Of a stretch of 64,000 nt of DNA, positions 1 to 8,525 are shown one piece after another. Position 1 is the stretch's first letter. The number at the start of each line of letters is the position of its first letter. The stretch is from the NCBI RefSeq assembly GCF_000982415.1, contig NZ_LANI01000023.1:39046-103045 (forward strand), written 5' to 3'. The translations under genes and the position numbers were made by a program. The DNA is from Kiloniella litopenaei. GTDB lineage: Bacteria; Pseudomonadota; Alphaproteobacteria; Kiloniellales; Kiloniellaceae. The notes under the pieces were generated by a model. The model was not told the DNA's origin, searched no databases, and saw only the letters and a list, made by a program, of their open reading frames with translations.

Positions 1-208
1 CGTTATTGTTGAAAATATTTTCAACTTGCCCGGGCTTGGGCAAATGGCTCTACAGGCTGTCTTCGAACGCGATTTTGCTGTTTTACAGGCTTATTTGCTT
101 TTCATGGGCTTGATTTTTTTTACCAGTAATTTCATTGCCGATCTCCTGAACTATTGGCTGACCCCACATTTCAGGGAACAGAGCAGTCCTCAGGGGGCTA
201 TCGAATGA
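1..208 (+). CDS. ABC transporter permease, DppB/NikB type (C-terminal part only)
   Basis: The reading frame is open from base 2 and ends with TGA at 206-208, so only about the last 68 residues are in the window. The visible part has the conserved ENIFNLPGLG stretch that ends the DppB/NikB/OppB permease family, followed by a hydrophobic helix (LLFMGLIFFTSNFIADLLNY). It would be the first inner-membrane permease of a peptide/nickel-type importer. The stop overlaps the ATG of the next permease (ATGA), which indicates translational coupling. The substrate-binding protein that normally precedes this gene lies outside the window. Family assignment is firm; substrate is not. Confidence 0.85.
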   Translation, partial: VIVENIFNLPGLGQMALQAVFERDFAVLQAYLLFMGLIFFTSNFIADLLNYWLTPHFREQSSPQGAIE

Positions 209-1038
209 AACTCTTGTCATTGCGTGCCACCCCTCTTGGCTTAAATACGGGTATTATCCTGATTGGATGTTTGCTACTGGTCGCCTTCTTCGGGGAAAAT
301 CTGGCCCCGCATGATCCCAACAAAATGGATCTTGTCCGTCGGCTCGAGGGGATGAGCTGGACCTATCCCTTAGGCACTGATCATCTCGGTCGCGACGTGC
401 TCTCGCGTTTGATGTCCGGGACACTGCTTTCCCTTGGGGCCGCAGTAATGACCGCCGTAAGTATCCTTCTTATCGCTTTACCAATCGGGCTTATATCCGC
501 GATGTTCGGCGGCTGGGTGAACCACCTGCTCATGAGAATAACCGATATTTTCCTCGCCTTTCCCATGATCATTTTTTCATTGGTCATTATCGGATTTTTG
601 GGGGCATCGCTTAACTCAGCCATCATCGGCGTCGCGCTGGCCTGGTGGCCCAGCCTTGCCCGTCTGGTTCACACCCTGACAACAGATGCTCTATCGAAAG
701 ATTTTGTACTGGCATCGCGTCAATGTGGCATAGGTCCGGTTAAGCTGGTCACAAGACATATTCTCCCTCAAATATTACCTCCTTTGTTTGTTGTGATGAG
801 TTTGGAAATGGCATCGATCCTGCTCGTGCTTTCATCTCTCAGTTTTTTGGGAATTGGAGCACAACCGCCCGAAGCTGAATGGGGGGCGATGTTAAACGAA
901 GCACGCCCCTTTTTCACTGAGCGTCCGGGTCTGCTGCTTGCCCCCGGCCTGTTAATAAGTCTCGCCGTGATGGGATTTAACCTGCTCGGTGAAGGAATAA
1001 GGCACAAGCTTGATAACAGGAGCCCTTTCCGATGGTAA
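205..1038 (+). CDS. ABC transporter permease, DppC/NikC type
   Basis: Second inner-membrane permease of a peptide/nickel-type ABC importer, 277 residues, the usual size for NikC/DppC. Residues ~55-69 carry the family motif PLGTDHLGRDVLSRL, and the cytoplasmic EAA-type loop that contacts the ATPase is seen near ASRQCGIGPVKL. There are five to six hydrophobic helices. I chose the ATG at 205 because it overlaps the upstream stop (ATGA) and leaves the protein starting just before the first helix; a longer frame from 154 would run inside the neighbour. It forms one operon with the genes on both sides. Nickel or cobalt is a guess encouraged by the nearby B12 genes; dipeptides are equally possible from sequence alone. 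Confidence 0.88.
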   Translation: MKLLSLRATPLGLNTGIILIGCLLLVAFFGENLAPHDPNKMDLVRRLEGMSWTYPLGTDHLGRDVLSRLMSGTLLSLGAAVMTAVSILLIALPIGLISAMFGGWVNHLLMRITDIFLAFPMIIFSLVIIGFLGASLNSAIIGVALAWWPSLARLVHTLTTDALSKDFVLASRQCGIGPVKLVTRHILPQILPPLFVVMSLEMASILLVLSSLSFLGIGAQPPEAEWGAMLNEARPFFTERPGLLLAPGLLISLAVMGFNLLGEGIRHKLDNRSPFRW

Positions 1039-1811
1039 AGACACCTCTTTTCAAGCTGGAGCATTTAACAATCTGTCAACAGGGAACAGATCGCAAGCCG
1101 ATTATTGATGATGTCAGTTTTTCTCTGGCACAAGGACAACACCTTGGTCTTATCGGACGGTCTGGCTGTGGAAAGTCAGTTACAAGTCACGCTATCATGG
1201 ACATACTGCGTCCACCACTTTTCAGGAAACAAGGGCGAGCTATTCTACAAGGACAGGATATCTATACTCTTTCCGGGACAGAAAAACGTCGCGTCCGGGG
1301 CCAAGGCATTTTCTGTATTTTTCAAAGCCCGGGAAGCGCACTTCATCCTGCCCTGACCATCAAGCAACAGATGATGGAGATATCAACGGTTATCGATCAG
1401 GATCAAGCCGCGACGTCAGATGTTATTGAATACGCCTTTGACCGTATGCAATTGCCGATACGATGTCTGGAACAGTATCCGCACCACCTCAGTGGTGGCA
1501 TGAAACAGCGTGTTTTAATGGCGATGGCTCTTTTATTGAAACCACGATTTTTGATCGCTGACGAACCCACAACGGGGTTGGATGTTTTAACGGAACGGGA
1601 CGTTCTTGATGCAATGGAAATCATGCTGGAAGAAACCCAATCCGCCTGCCTGTTCATCAGTCATGACATCAGAATTGTCAAACGTGTCTGTCCTGATCTT
1701 TTGGTCATGCAAAATGGCAAGATCGTTGATCGTTGTACAAGGGACGAGCTCACCTATCGCGACCGCGCTGAAACCACCCGGGAAATTATTGATGCCATGG
1801 GGGTCGCCTAA
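1032..1811 (+). CDS. ABC transporter ATP-binding protein, DppD/NikD type
   Basis: First ATPase of the importer, 259 residues. Walker A GRSGCGKS at 42-49, ABC signature LSGGMKQR at 153-160, and Walker B FLIADEP at 173-179, followed by the switch histidine in LFISHD. The protein is shorter than DppD (about 330) and close to NikD (about 255), which favours a metal-type system. The ATG overlaps the stop of the upstream permease by 7 bases, and an AGGAG sits about 9 bases upstream of the start. It hydrolyses ATP on the cytoplasmic face to drive import, together with the second ATPase encoded next. Confidence 0.88.
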   Translation: MVKTPLFKLEHLTICQQGTDRKPIIDDVSFSLAQGQHLGLIGRSGCGKSVTSHAIMDILRPPLFRKQGRAILQGQDIYTLSGTEKRRVRGQGIFCIFQSPGSALHPALTIKQQMMEISTVIDQDQAATSDVIEYAFDRMQLPIRCLEQYPHHLSGGMKQRVLMAMALLLKPRFLIADEPTTGLDVLTERDVLDAMEIMLEETQSACLFISHDIRIVKRVCPDLLVMQNGKIVDRCTRDELTYRDRAETTREIIDAMGVA

Positions 1812-2549
1812 ATGAGTTTTCAGGTCGATAATCTGTCCCTGTCACTTGGCAGCGATAAAATCTTGCACGATATCTCGTTCACACTGGAACGTGGTCAGGT
1901 AACAGGATTATTGGGCCGATCCGGTTGCGGAAAATCCACCCTGGCCAAGGCAATGGTTGGCATCCATCAAGTTAACCAGCCCTGCCTGAAAATAGATGGC
2001 ACGATATTTCAGCCCAGGTTCGGTAAAACCGGGCACAAGATCCAATATATGTGGCAAGATCCCCATATGGCGCTTAGTCCGTTTTTATCCGCTGTTCGCT
2101 CTGTCGAAGAAGCCATGGAAACACAAAAAGGAACGACAAAAACACTACGGTATGAAAAAGCGCAAGACCTGCTACATAAGGTTGGTCTCACCCCTTCTCT
2201 TATGCAAAAGCGGCCTCACGCCTTGTCCGGCGGTCAATGTCAACGCATCGCCCTGGCACGGGCTATCGCTGCCCAACCCGAATTTCTGATTTTGGATGAA
2301 CCTTTTTCCGCACTGGATCTTGTGACACAAAAAAACATTATATCGCTATTGAGCAACCTGCAGCAGCTTTATAATTTCGGCTTGATGATCATTTCCCATG
2401 ATCTTCGAACACTCTGGCGATTGGCGGATAAGCTCATATTGATTGATCAGGGACGCATTATCGAAGACAGACCAACGTCTGATTTCATCCATACCCCTCG
2501 TCACGCCTTAACGAAAACATTTGCCAGCTTCGCTCTGTCTGAAACTTAG
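1812..2549 (+). CDS. ABC transporter ATP-binding protein, DppF/NikE type
   Basis: Second ATPase of the importer, 245 residues. Walker A GRSGCGKS at 35-42, signature LSGGQCQR at 138-145, Walker B FLILDEP at 158-164, and the switch region IISHD. The start ATG follows the stop of the first ATPase with no gap, so the two are surely co-translated. This is the last gene of the operon; no clear intrinsic terminator was found in the 100 bases that follow. Short length again resembles NikE rather than DppF. Substrate unknown. Confidence 0.87.
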   Translation: MSFQVDNLSLSLGSDKILHDISFTLERGQVTGLLGRSGCGKSTLAKAMVGIHQVNQPCLKIDGTIFQPRFGKTGHKIQYMWQDPHMALSPFLSAVRSVEEAMETQKGTTKTLRYEKAQDLLHKVGLTPSLMQKRPHALSGGQCQRIALARAIAAQPEFLILDEPFSALDLVTQKNIISLLSNLQQLYNFGLMIISHDLRTLWRLADKLILIDQGRIIEDRPTSDFIHTPRHALTKTFASFALSET

Positions 2550-2650
2550 GTTAATTTTTACCCAAGGCGTGAAGAGAGAAGTGTCAAAACTTACACGACG
2601 AACGATCAAACAAGGTATTAGAAAGCGTTAAGCCAAGTGACTTTTCTTGC

Positions 2651-3616
2651 TTAGAAGTCACCGGACAGAATTGCTTCAACCTTTTCCTGCACAGACAAGG
2701 CATCGGCAAAACTTGCAATTGAACAGTCTTTGCCCTCGTACCAAGCGATAAGATTATCCAGCCCGCGCATGTAACCATGTTGCCGCGCATCTTCGATCTC
2801 GGACAGTTCCCGCACCCAGGTGTCACCTGTCGTTGAATAGAGCTGATCCCACATGGTCAGGCGATAGGACTTTTTCTCTCCCCAAACCGTAAACTCAACA
2901 ACATCGGGACCAACACCGCCCGCGCTAGCGTGAAAAGAAACAGGGATATTATCGCAAGCAAGCTGGGCCTGTACATTTGTCTCGCAGGAAACATCATCTT
3001 CCGGATAAATCGCGCAGGTATTCAAAAGCTCGGCAGTACCCAAAAGACGTTCGGTCAGGTAAATGAAATGTGATCCCACTTCGCGCACAAAACCGCCTTC
3101 TGCGCGCTGTGACAACCAGGTCGCATCCTGTTGCCAGTCCCGAGGCCAAGGGGCAAAATGAAGACGAATATCGACAGAGTTGATCTTGCCCAGCTTACCA
3201 GCATCAATCTCAACTTTCATCAGGTCAGCGGCCTGAGAATTGGCAAGCGGATAATTAACGGCATTTAAAACAGCTTTTTCCTTAAAGGCCGCAACCATTT
3301 CCTGTGATTGCTCAACGTCGATTCCCAATGGTTTCTCACAAAAGACTGCTTTTTCTGCCGCCGCAGCAGCCAAGGCATACTCACGGTGGGACGCTGGAGG
3401 GCTGGCAATATATACCACATCAACATGCGGGTGCTTGATGACTTCTTCGACAGTTCCAACGACTTCCAAAGCCGGATAGTTTATCCGAGCATCGGACCGC
3501 GCAACATCACTGGGGTCCCAGGCAGCAGCCAAATTAAATTCACCATGCACAGACATATTAGTCAGCATACGGTTCCCCATAATGCCCAAACCAATAAAAC
3601 CAATCCCCAACGCCAT
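2651..3616 (-). CDS. Gfo/Idh/MocA-family NAD(P)-dependent oxidoreductase
   Basis: Cytosolic dehydrogenase of 321 residues. The N-terminal Rossmann fold carries GFIGLGIMG at 6-14, and the family's catalytic-lysine motif EKP is at 94-96. The rest is the GFO/IDH/MocA C-terminal domain. I placed the start at the ATG at 3616 (MALGIGF) because the Rossmann motif should begin within the first 10 residues and GGGATAG precedes it; a frame 17 codons longer has no support. Family members oxidise sugars, inositols or related alcohols; the actual substrate is unknown. Upstream lies repeat copy A with a TGGT-N3-ACCA palindrome, likely its promoter and operator region. Confidence 0.82.
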   Translation of the reverse strand: MALGIGFIGLGIMGNRMLTNMSVHGEFNLAAAWDPSDVARSDARINYPALEVVGTVEEVIKHPHVDVVYIASPPASHREYALAAAAAEKAVFCEKPLGIDVEQSQEMVAAFKEKAVLNAVNYPLANSQAADLMKVEIDAGKLGKINSVDIRLHFAPWPRDWQQDATWLSQRAEGGFVREVGSHFIYLTERLLGTAELLNTCAIYPEDDVSCETNVQAQLACDNIPVSFHASAGGVGPDVVEFTVWGEKKSYRLTMWDQLYSTTGDTWVRELSEIEDARQHGYMRGLDNLIAWYEGKDCSIASFADALSVQEKVEAILSGDF

Positions 3617-3663
3617 TTCTCTATCCCGCCTGTATTTTCGAACCCAAAGAGTTAATTCGCCCC

Positions 3664-3730
3664 CCAAGAGTCCATTTTGAAAGAAGACAGATAATGCGTT
3701 ACAAAAATTGGTTTGACCAGTTTTAAGTTT
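3664..3730. repeat. 67-bp direct repeat, copy A (contains operator-like palindrome)
   Basis: Compared by eye with copy B at 10255-10321, this stretch is identical at 61 of 67 positions without gaps. It holds the inverted repeat TTGGTTTGACCA (3708-3719) and lies directly upstream of the Gfo/Idh/MocA gene that reads leftward. The two copies are in the same orientation and about 6.6 kb apart, bracketing the amine-type gene module. Confidence 0.85.
3709..3719. promoter_or_regulatory. Putative FadR-type GntR operator (TGGT-N3-ACCA)
   Basis: TGGTTTGACCA within a longer partial palindrome. Regulators of the FadR branch of the GntR family (FadR, PdhR, LldR) recognise TGGTNNNACCA cores. It lies 93 bases upstream of the oxidoreductase start, the right range for a promoter operator. 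The same core occurs at 10300 and 22004. Confidence 0.5.
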
Positions 3731-3798
3731 GTTAAATTATTCGTGACAGGAAAAACTGCAGTTTTATTGCTTTCACAAAATGGTTCTTTCAAGGAGGC

Positions 3799-3833
3799 AA
3801 AAAAAAAGGGGATGGCGCAAATACGCCCTCCCC
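3799..3833 (-). terminator. Rho-independent terminator after the aldehyde dehydrogenase gene
   Basis: Read on the minus strand, GGGGAGGGCG-tatttg-CGCCATCCCC forms a 10-base stem with one mismatch, followed by nine T residues. It lies about 55 bases after the stop of the aldehyde dehydrogenase and would end the leftward operon. Confidence 0.85.
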
Positions 3834-3886
3834 AAGGTTTCCCATCCCTGAGGGGGTCCTCAAGGGGGGGGGACAAAGGACCGGCC

Positions 3887-5260
3887 CTAATTAATTGAGT
3901 AGGATTTTGGGCGTGTCACTTGATGAAACCCCAGCTCGGACAAAGAACAGCCCCGACCAGAATTCTTTACACCAACCCAGGCCAATGCAGGATCCAGATA
4001 ATCACAACGGTTAACAAACACCGTTCCGGCTTGCACAGCCCGAGCCAGCTCAGCTGATACCGTTTTGTCCGTTGACCAAATTGAAGCAGACAGGCCAAAC
4101 TGGCTGTCATTCATAGCACGCACGGCTTCTTCGTCGCTATCCACTGGCATAATGCCGACAACAGGGCCAAAAGTTTCCTCTGTCATCACCGGCATATGGT
4201 GATTCACAGTTATCAATGTCGTTGCTGGTAGGTAGAGCGAAGAGTTATCTGGTTCATTTATCCCTGTAACAATTTCTGCGCCTGCAGAAATCGCTTCTGC
4301 AATTTGCTTGCGAATACCATCTGCTGCCGACGCTGAAACAACAGGTCCCAGTGTAGTTTCACTCTTGAACGGGTTCCCCAGAATTTGTGTTTTGCGTGTC
4401 TCATCCTTAAATCTGGTGACAAATTTATCAAACAGACTTCGCGCAACATAGATCCGTTCAATTGAACAACAACTTTGGCCACTATTAAAGAATGCACCAT
4501 CAACCAAAGAAGCAACGGTATGGTCCAGATCGGCATCTGCTCTTACATACGCCGGATCTTTCCCCCCCAGCTCCAGTGTGACTGGCAAAAATTTTCCTGC
4601 CGCTGTCGTTTCAATAGCCTTGCCCCCCCTTACTGACCCAGTGAACGCAATAAAATTGACCGACATTTGCGTGATCCATTGAGCCACTTGATGATGAGTA
4701 GCCAAAACCGACTGAAAAACGCCTTCTGGCAATCCGGCCGCCCGCAAGGCCTGGTGAATGCGCTCACCACAAAGCGCGGTTTGACCCGCAGGTTTTAAAA
4801 TTACAGTATTCCCCGCCAAAAGTGCCGGTACAATTGTATTTATCGCGGTAAGGAATGGATAGTTCCAGGGAGCTATAACCAGACACACGCCGTGTGGAAC
4901 CCGATCAATATAACGGGTTGAATTCTCACTCTCGATCTCAAGAGGATGCAATCCCTTTTGCGCCTTAGACACCATATAACGAGCGCGTTCCTCTAGCCCC
5001 AGCAATTCTTTTCCTGAGAAAGAAACCGGCCGCCCCATTTGCCAAGTAAGTTCTGATGCAATTTCATCCGACTTACGAAGCAGTTCATCAATAAACCGTT
5101 CACAGATGATTACCCTGTCCCGTAACGGTGTTGCCTGCCATGCCCCTTGTACCGATTGCGCTTTTATTATCGTTTCTGCCGCATCTTCATCGGTCAAATA
5201 TGCAATGCACTTGAACTCAGAACCATCGACAGGAGAAATAAGCTTAAAATCAGTATTCAT
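3887..5260 (-). CDS. NAD(P)-dependent aldehyde dehydrogenase
   Basis: Oxidises an aldehyde to the acid in the cytosol; 457 residues, typical of the ALDH superfamily's shorter members. Visible are APWNYP at 130-135, the general-base glutamate in TLELGGKDP (E230), and the nucleophilic cysteine in GQSC (C264) with a second cysteine directly after it. It overlaps the upstream decarboxylase gene by 4 bases, so the two are translationally coupled. In this setting it plausibly oxidises an aldehyde formed from a gamma-glutamylated amine, as PuuC does in the putrescine (Puu) route, but its own sequence does not fix the substrate. It is the last gene before a strong terminator. Confidence 0.88.
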   Translation of the reverse strand: MNTDFKLISPVDGSEFKCIAYLTDEDAAETIIKAQSVQGAWQATPLRDRVIICERFIDELLRKSDEIASELTWQMGRPVSFSGKELLGLEERARYMVSKAQKGLHPLEIESENSTRYIDRVPHGVCLVIAPWNYPFLTAINTIVPALLAGNTVILKPAGQTALCGERIHQALRAAGLPEGVFQSVLATHHQVAQWITQMSVNFIAFTGSVRGGKAIETTAAGKFLPVTLELGGKDPAYVRADADLDHTVASLVDGAFFNSGQSCCSIERIYVARSLFDKFVTRFKDETRKTQILGNPFKSETTLGPVVSASAADGIRKQIAEAISAGAEIVTGINEPDNSSLYLPATTLITVNHHMPVMTEETFGPVVGIMPVDSDEEAVRAMNDSQFGLSASIWSTDKTVSAELARAVQAGTVFVNRCDYLDPALAWVGVKNSGRGCSLSELGFHQVTRPKSYSIN

Positions 5261-6594
5261 GATGCCGCCTCTTCAAGAGAGACTGCAAAATCTGAAACAT
5301 GTTTCTCATTCAATTTGGGGGATAAAAGTACAGTTCGAAGATACATCTGGTCACGCCATTGCGAAACGCTTGTCCAAAGACCACCCTCTCGCGTCAGGTT
5401 TTTCTGAATCTCAATTGCATCCAGCTTGCCACCCGGACGAATGACCTGAAGATTAAGGTCAGGAACATGCGCCGGAGCTACTGTCTTACAATCCAGCAAG
5501 CACTTGTAAAAATTCTGCGTCAGAGCGATGGATGCATCAATCTGTTGGCCAATGACATCTGTTCCCAGCGCTTGTAACAAAGTCCACAAAACCACGGCAT
5601 CAGCCGGCCTGCTACCTTGAAGCCCCCAGAAACCTCTGTGGGTCTCACCTGAAATCGAATAGGGCATGCTCACACCCAGCTTCCTGTCGAAATCATCTTT
5701 TCCGGAAATAAGTACGGCGGCAGAAACCCGTGGGACATACATCCATTTTTGTGGACCGACAACAACCGAATTGGCCCCGCTAAGACCAGCCAAAAGTTTC
5801 CGATGTGATTTAGAAAACATCAGCGCCCCACCATAAATGGCATCAACATGATGCCATGCACCGTACTTCTGACAAAGGCTGGAAATCCCAGAAATATCAT
5901 CCACAGACCCGTGGATAGTTGTCCCCAACACACTCGTAACAACACAGTGTGCAGAACCGGCTTTACCACTTAGCGATTGATCAAGGGCATCAATATCAAT
6001 TGCCCCGGCATCATTGCATTTGATCAAAGATATCTGGCTTTTTGGAATTCCTAAAATTGCAGCCGCTTTCTTTAGCGAGGCATGTCCGGACTCAGGTAAC
6101 AGCATATGTACATTGGTTCGTTCAACACCCCCATCATAACCTCCAACAGCGCAAAAGAGAGCTGTTAGATTGGCGATAGATCCGCCACTTGCCCATGTCC
6201 CCCCCCAATCGCTCCCCAGATTAAGTCGATCAAGGAACAATTCGATCAGGCTTTCTTCAATATTACTTGCGAAGGGCGAAAGCTCTCGGAACAACATGTT
6301 CTGATTAAGAGCCGAAACAATCGTTTGTGTCAAAACTGCATAAGGATGAGGCGCCGTATCCATGTGCCCTGACATCAGTGGAGAATCCAGCCTTGTGGCA
6401 TTTTCAAGAATAAGGTGCCAAAGCTTTGGCAAAGCCCCGGCACCTTCTCCAACGGATGGCACAAGAGGGAGTAGATCCACCCCGCCGGGCATCGGGCGAA
6501 CTGCATGAAACAAGCTTTGCAGGATGCCACCAACCTCCTCGGCCAGATCACGCAGCTCAATATTCGACGGAAGGAAACTTGTGTCATTCGTCAT
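5257..6594 (-). CDS. PLP-dependent group II decarboxylase family protein
   Basis: Cytosolic pyridoxal-phosphate enzyme of 445 residues, fold type I, similar to amino-acid decarboxylases (aromatic-L-amino-acid, diaminobutyrate, glutamate types). Numbered from the chosen ATG, the PLP-stacking histidine is in SGHASLKKA (H171), the aspartate that contacts the ring nitrogen in HVDAIYGG (D251), and the Schiff-base lysine in GPQKWMY (K283). The usual His before that Lys is Gln here. The start is ambiguous: a TTG at 6615 overlaps the upstream TGA, but the ATG at 6594 is preferred as a stronger codon. Its product would be an amine, which fits the glutamine-synthetase-like ligase in the same operon. 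Substrate unknown. Confidence 0.8.
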   Translation of the reverse strand: MTNDTSFLPSNIELRDLAEEVGGILQSLFHAVRPMPGGVDLLPLVPSVGEGAGALPKLWHLILENATRLDSPLMSGHMDTAPHPYAVLTQTIVSALNQNMLFRELSPFASNIEESLIELFLDRLNLGSDWGGTWASGGSIANLTALFCAVGGYDGGVERTNVHMLLPESGHASLKKAAAILGIPKSQISLIKCNDAGAIDIDALDQSLSGKAGSAHCVVTSVLGTTIHGSVDDISGISSLCQKYGAWHHVDAIYGGALMFSKSHRKLLAGLSGANSVVVGPQKWMYVPRVSAAVLISGKDDFDRKLGVSMPYSISGETHRGFWGLQGSRPADAVVLWTLLQALGTDVIGQQIDASIALTQNFYKCLLDCKTVAPAHVPDLNLQVIRPGGKLDAIEIQKNLTREGGLWTSVSQWRDQMYLRTVLLSPKLNEKHVSDFAVSLEEAAS

Positions 6595-6611
6595 CTTATA
6601 AATTCCGTTGT

Positions 6612-7034
6612 TCAAGCAGTGCTAAACTGCGTTTCATCGACGTCATCACCTGCATTCCAGCTGGATTGCCAGGCGTGTTGTTCACAGACCAGACCTTCGC
6701 GAAAATAGAAATACTCTATCCCACGTTCGAAAACAGTTTTCCCGGTATCGGGGTCGGTGTATTTGCTGTCCCAGGTTGTAACAATGCAATCGTTCGTATG
6801 AGCAATGTACTTTTTGTCTATCTGTAAATCAGTCGCGAACGAAAACCACTTCCCTGGTCTTTCCCGTAAAGCGTCACCAGACTGCACCTGATTCGCCCCC
6901 CAATGAAGTACAGCATCATCTGTATATCCCTTTGAAGCCGCGTCCCCATCATGTGCTTTCCATATGGCTTCCAAATCTTTAACCCACTGTTTGGGGTCTT
7001 TGGGCAAATGGGATTGTTCTGTCACATTTGACAC
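6612..7034 (-). CDS. SnoaL/NTF2-like small protein
   Basis: 140 residues with the features of the SnoaL-like NTF2 fold: an N-terminal helix with W and D residues (DPKQWVKDLEAIWKAHD), then YTDDAVLHWG and a C-terminal beta sheet with FYFREGLVCEQHAWQS. Start is GTG with GGAG about 7 bases upstream. Proteins of this fold act as small isomerases, hydratases or binding proteins; nothing shows which applies. It lies between the ligase and the decarboxylase in a tight leftward operon, so it probably serves the same pathway, perhaps handling an unstable intermediate. Confidence 0.7.
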   Translation of the reverse strand: MSNVTEQSHLPKDPKQWVKDLEAIWKAHDGDAASKGYTDDAVLHWGANQVQSGDALRERPGKWFSFATDLQIDKKYIAHTNDCIVTTWDSKYTDPDTGKTVFERGIEYFYFREGLVCEQHAWQSSWNAGDDVDETQFSTA

Positions 7035-7058
7035 GATATTTCTCCTTGTTGTTATTGG

Positions 7059-8411
7059 CTAGATATCAAGTAACAGCATACGCCGTTCGTAATCTGTCAC
7101 AGCTGTACGTGCCGCCAGAACAGTCTGGCGCCCATAATTGGCATAGTGTTGCTGAAATGTTTCTCCAAACATTTTCCTGACAAAAGACGAGTTCGTGAAT
7201 GCTTCCACCGCCTCGTCCAGTGTTTGTGGTAAGCGGGGAGCATCCGCCCCTTCGTAAGCATTACCAACAACAGGATCCCCAAGTGGCTCCAGCCTGTCTT
7301 CAATCCCCTTGATGCCCGCCGCGAGCATTGCTGAATAAGCGAGGTAGGGATTAACATCGGCACCCGGGATACGGTTTTCGATCCGTCTGGCATTGCCGCT
7401 GCCAACCAAACGAAAAGCGACCGTTCGATTATCTTCCCCCCAAGTGACGGTATCTGGTGCAAAGGTTCCTGGACGCAACCTTTTGTATGAATTTGTGTTC
7501 GGCGCAAAAAACAGGAACACATCACGTACAAAATGTGTCATCCCAGCTAAAAAATGTCGCATGATATCAGACGATTCACTACCGTCCGAACCCGATGAAA
7601 ATGCCGATTTCCCGGCCTCATCTTCCAGTGACATATGTATATGACAGGAACTGCCCCCAAGCGTGTGATCAAGTTTGGCCATAAACGACGCAACAAGCCC
7701 CTGTTGCAGTGCGATTTCTTTTGCAGCATATTTAAGAAGCATATGGTCATCTGCTGCCTTGATAGCCTCTGCGTATTTTAATATGACTTCAACCTGACTG
7801 GCTGAATATTCTGCCTTGAACATCTCGACAGCAACACCCGCGGCTTCAAGGTGAGTCCTCAAGGGGCCAAGGTAATGCTCGTCTTCCGACGTACGCATTA
7901 ATGTCTCTGGATGTAATGTCTGATGTTTTCCCTTAAGGTTTACGAACCCTTTTTCAAAGACGCTGTCCGGCGTTTCTTTCAGAATGTAAAACTCCAGTTC
8001 AGAAACGAAATTTGCCTTTAGGCCCAATCCATGAAGACGTTCATTCATACTCTTGAGCAATGTTCGTGGTCCAACATTGACCTCTGTACCATCTGCATCA
8101 ATAACATCCCCCATGACAAATGCTGTTTTTTCAAACCACGGGTAAAGTGTAAGGGTCGACATATCCGGGCGCACCAGCATATTCGGATATCCGTTCTCCC
8201 AACTAGAGAGTTCATACCCTTCATCCAGCGAATGGTCGTGCCCCCAGGTCAGAACAACTGAACAAGTTCCGACACCGTTCTTCCCTGCCTCGATAAAATG
8301 CCGAGCGGTCATACGTTTCGCGACAAGGCGGCCTTGCATATCAGGTGTTGCAACGATCACAGTTTCTATTTCATTGGCCTTAACCAGACCTTCCAGTTCC
8401 TCGAGTTGCAT
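7059..8411 (-). CDS. Glutamine-synthetase-like gamma-glutamyl-amine ligase
   Basis: 450 residues with the complete glutamine-synthetase fold: the N-terminal beta-grasp domain and a catalytic domain with ELEFYIL, SQVEVIL, GGSSCHIHMSL and NSYKRLRPGTFAP followed by NRTVAFR. The adenylylation motif NLYDLPP of GlnA is missing, as in PuuA/IpuC/GlnA-like ligases that join glutamate to amines using ATP. Start at 8411 is supported by GGAGG four bases upstream; a frame 29 codons longer has no ribosome site. It is first in the operon ligase, SnoaL, decarboxylase, aldehyde dehydrogenase. A palindrome at 8465-8484 in the divergent promoter region should control it through the neighbouring GntR protein. 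Confidence 0.83.
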   Translation of the reverse strand: MQLEELEGLVKANEIETVIVATPDMQGRLVAKRMTARHFIEAGKNGVGTCSVVLTWGHDHSLDEGYELSSWENGYPNMLVRPDMSTLTLYPWFEKTAFVMGDVIDADGTEVNVGPRTLLKSMNERLHGLGLKANFVSELEFYILKETPDSVFEKGFVNLKGKHQTLHPETLMRTSEDEHYLGPLRTHLEAAGVAVEMFKAEYSASQVEVILKYAEAIKAADDHMLLKYAAKEIALQQGLVASFMAKLDHTLGGSSCHIHMSLEDEAGKSAFSSGSDGSESSDIMRHFLAGMTHFVRDVFLFFAPNTNSYKRLRPGTFAPDTVTWGEDNRTVAFRLVGSGNARRIENRIPGADVNPYLAYSAMLAAGIKGIEDRLEPLGDPVVGNAYEGADAPRLPQTLDEAVEAFTNSSFVRKMFGETFQQHYANYGRQTVLAARTAVTDYERRMLLLDI

Positions 8412-8464
8412 TTGCCCTCCTCGCGAAATATTATAAGGTTTACGAATGTTATATGGTCTACTAA

Positions 8465-8484
8465 AAGGTATAAAAACATACCTT
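8465..8484. promoter_or_regulatory. Putative GntR operator 1 (AAGGTAT-N6-ATACCTT)
   Basis: A perfect inverted repeat with 7-base arms and a 6-base spacer in the 114-base gap between the divergent ligase and GntR genes. The same spacing and nearly the same arms recur at 9315-9334 in front of the glutamine amidotransferase. Shared position and shape around one regulator gene make this the likely binding site of that regulator. Confidence 0.65.
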
Positions 8485-8525
8485 AAATAACCCGTCAAGC
8501 TGAAATGTGCGTCAGGAGTTCATAG

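Noticed and set aside
1..2549. Firm naming of the importer as nickel-specific NikBCDE
   Set aside because: The binding protein is outside the window and the permease and ATPase sequences do not fix the substrate.
2550..2650. Terminator after the second ABC ATPase gene
   Set aside because: No stem with a T-run was convincing in this gap.
3713..3898. Plus-strand frame of 61 codons upstream of the aldehyde dehydrogenase stop
   Set aside because: It covers the repeat and terminator of the minus-strand operon and has no protein-like pattern.
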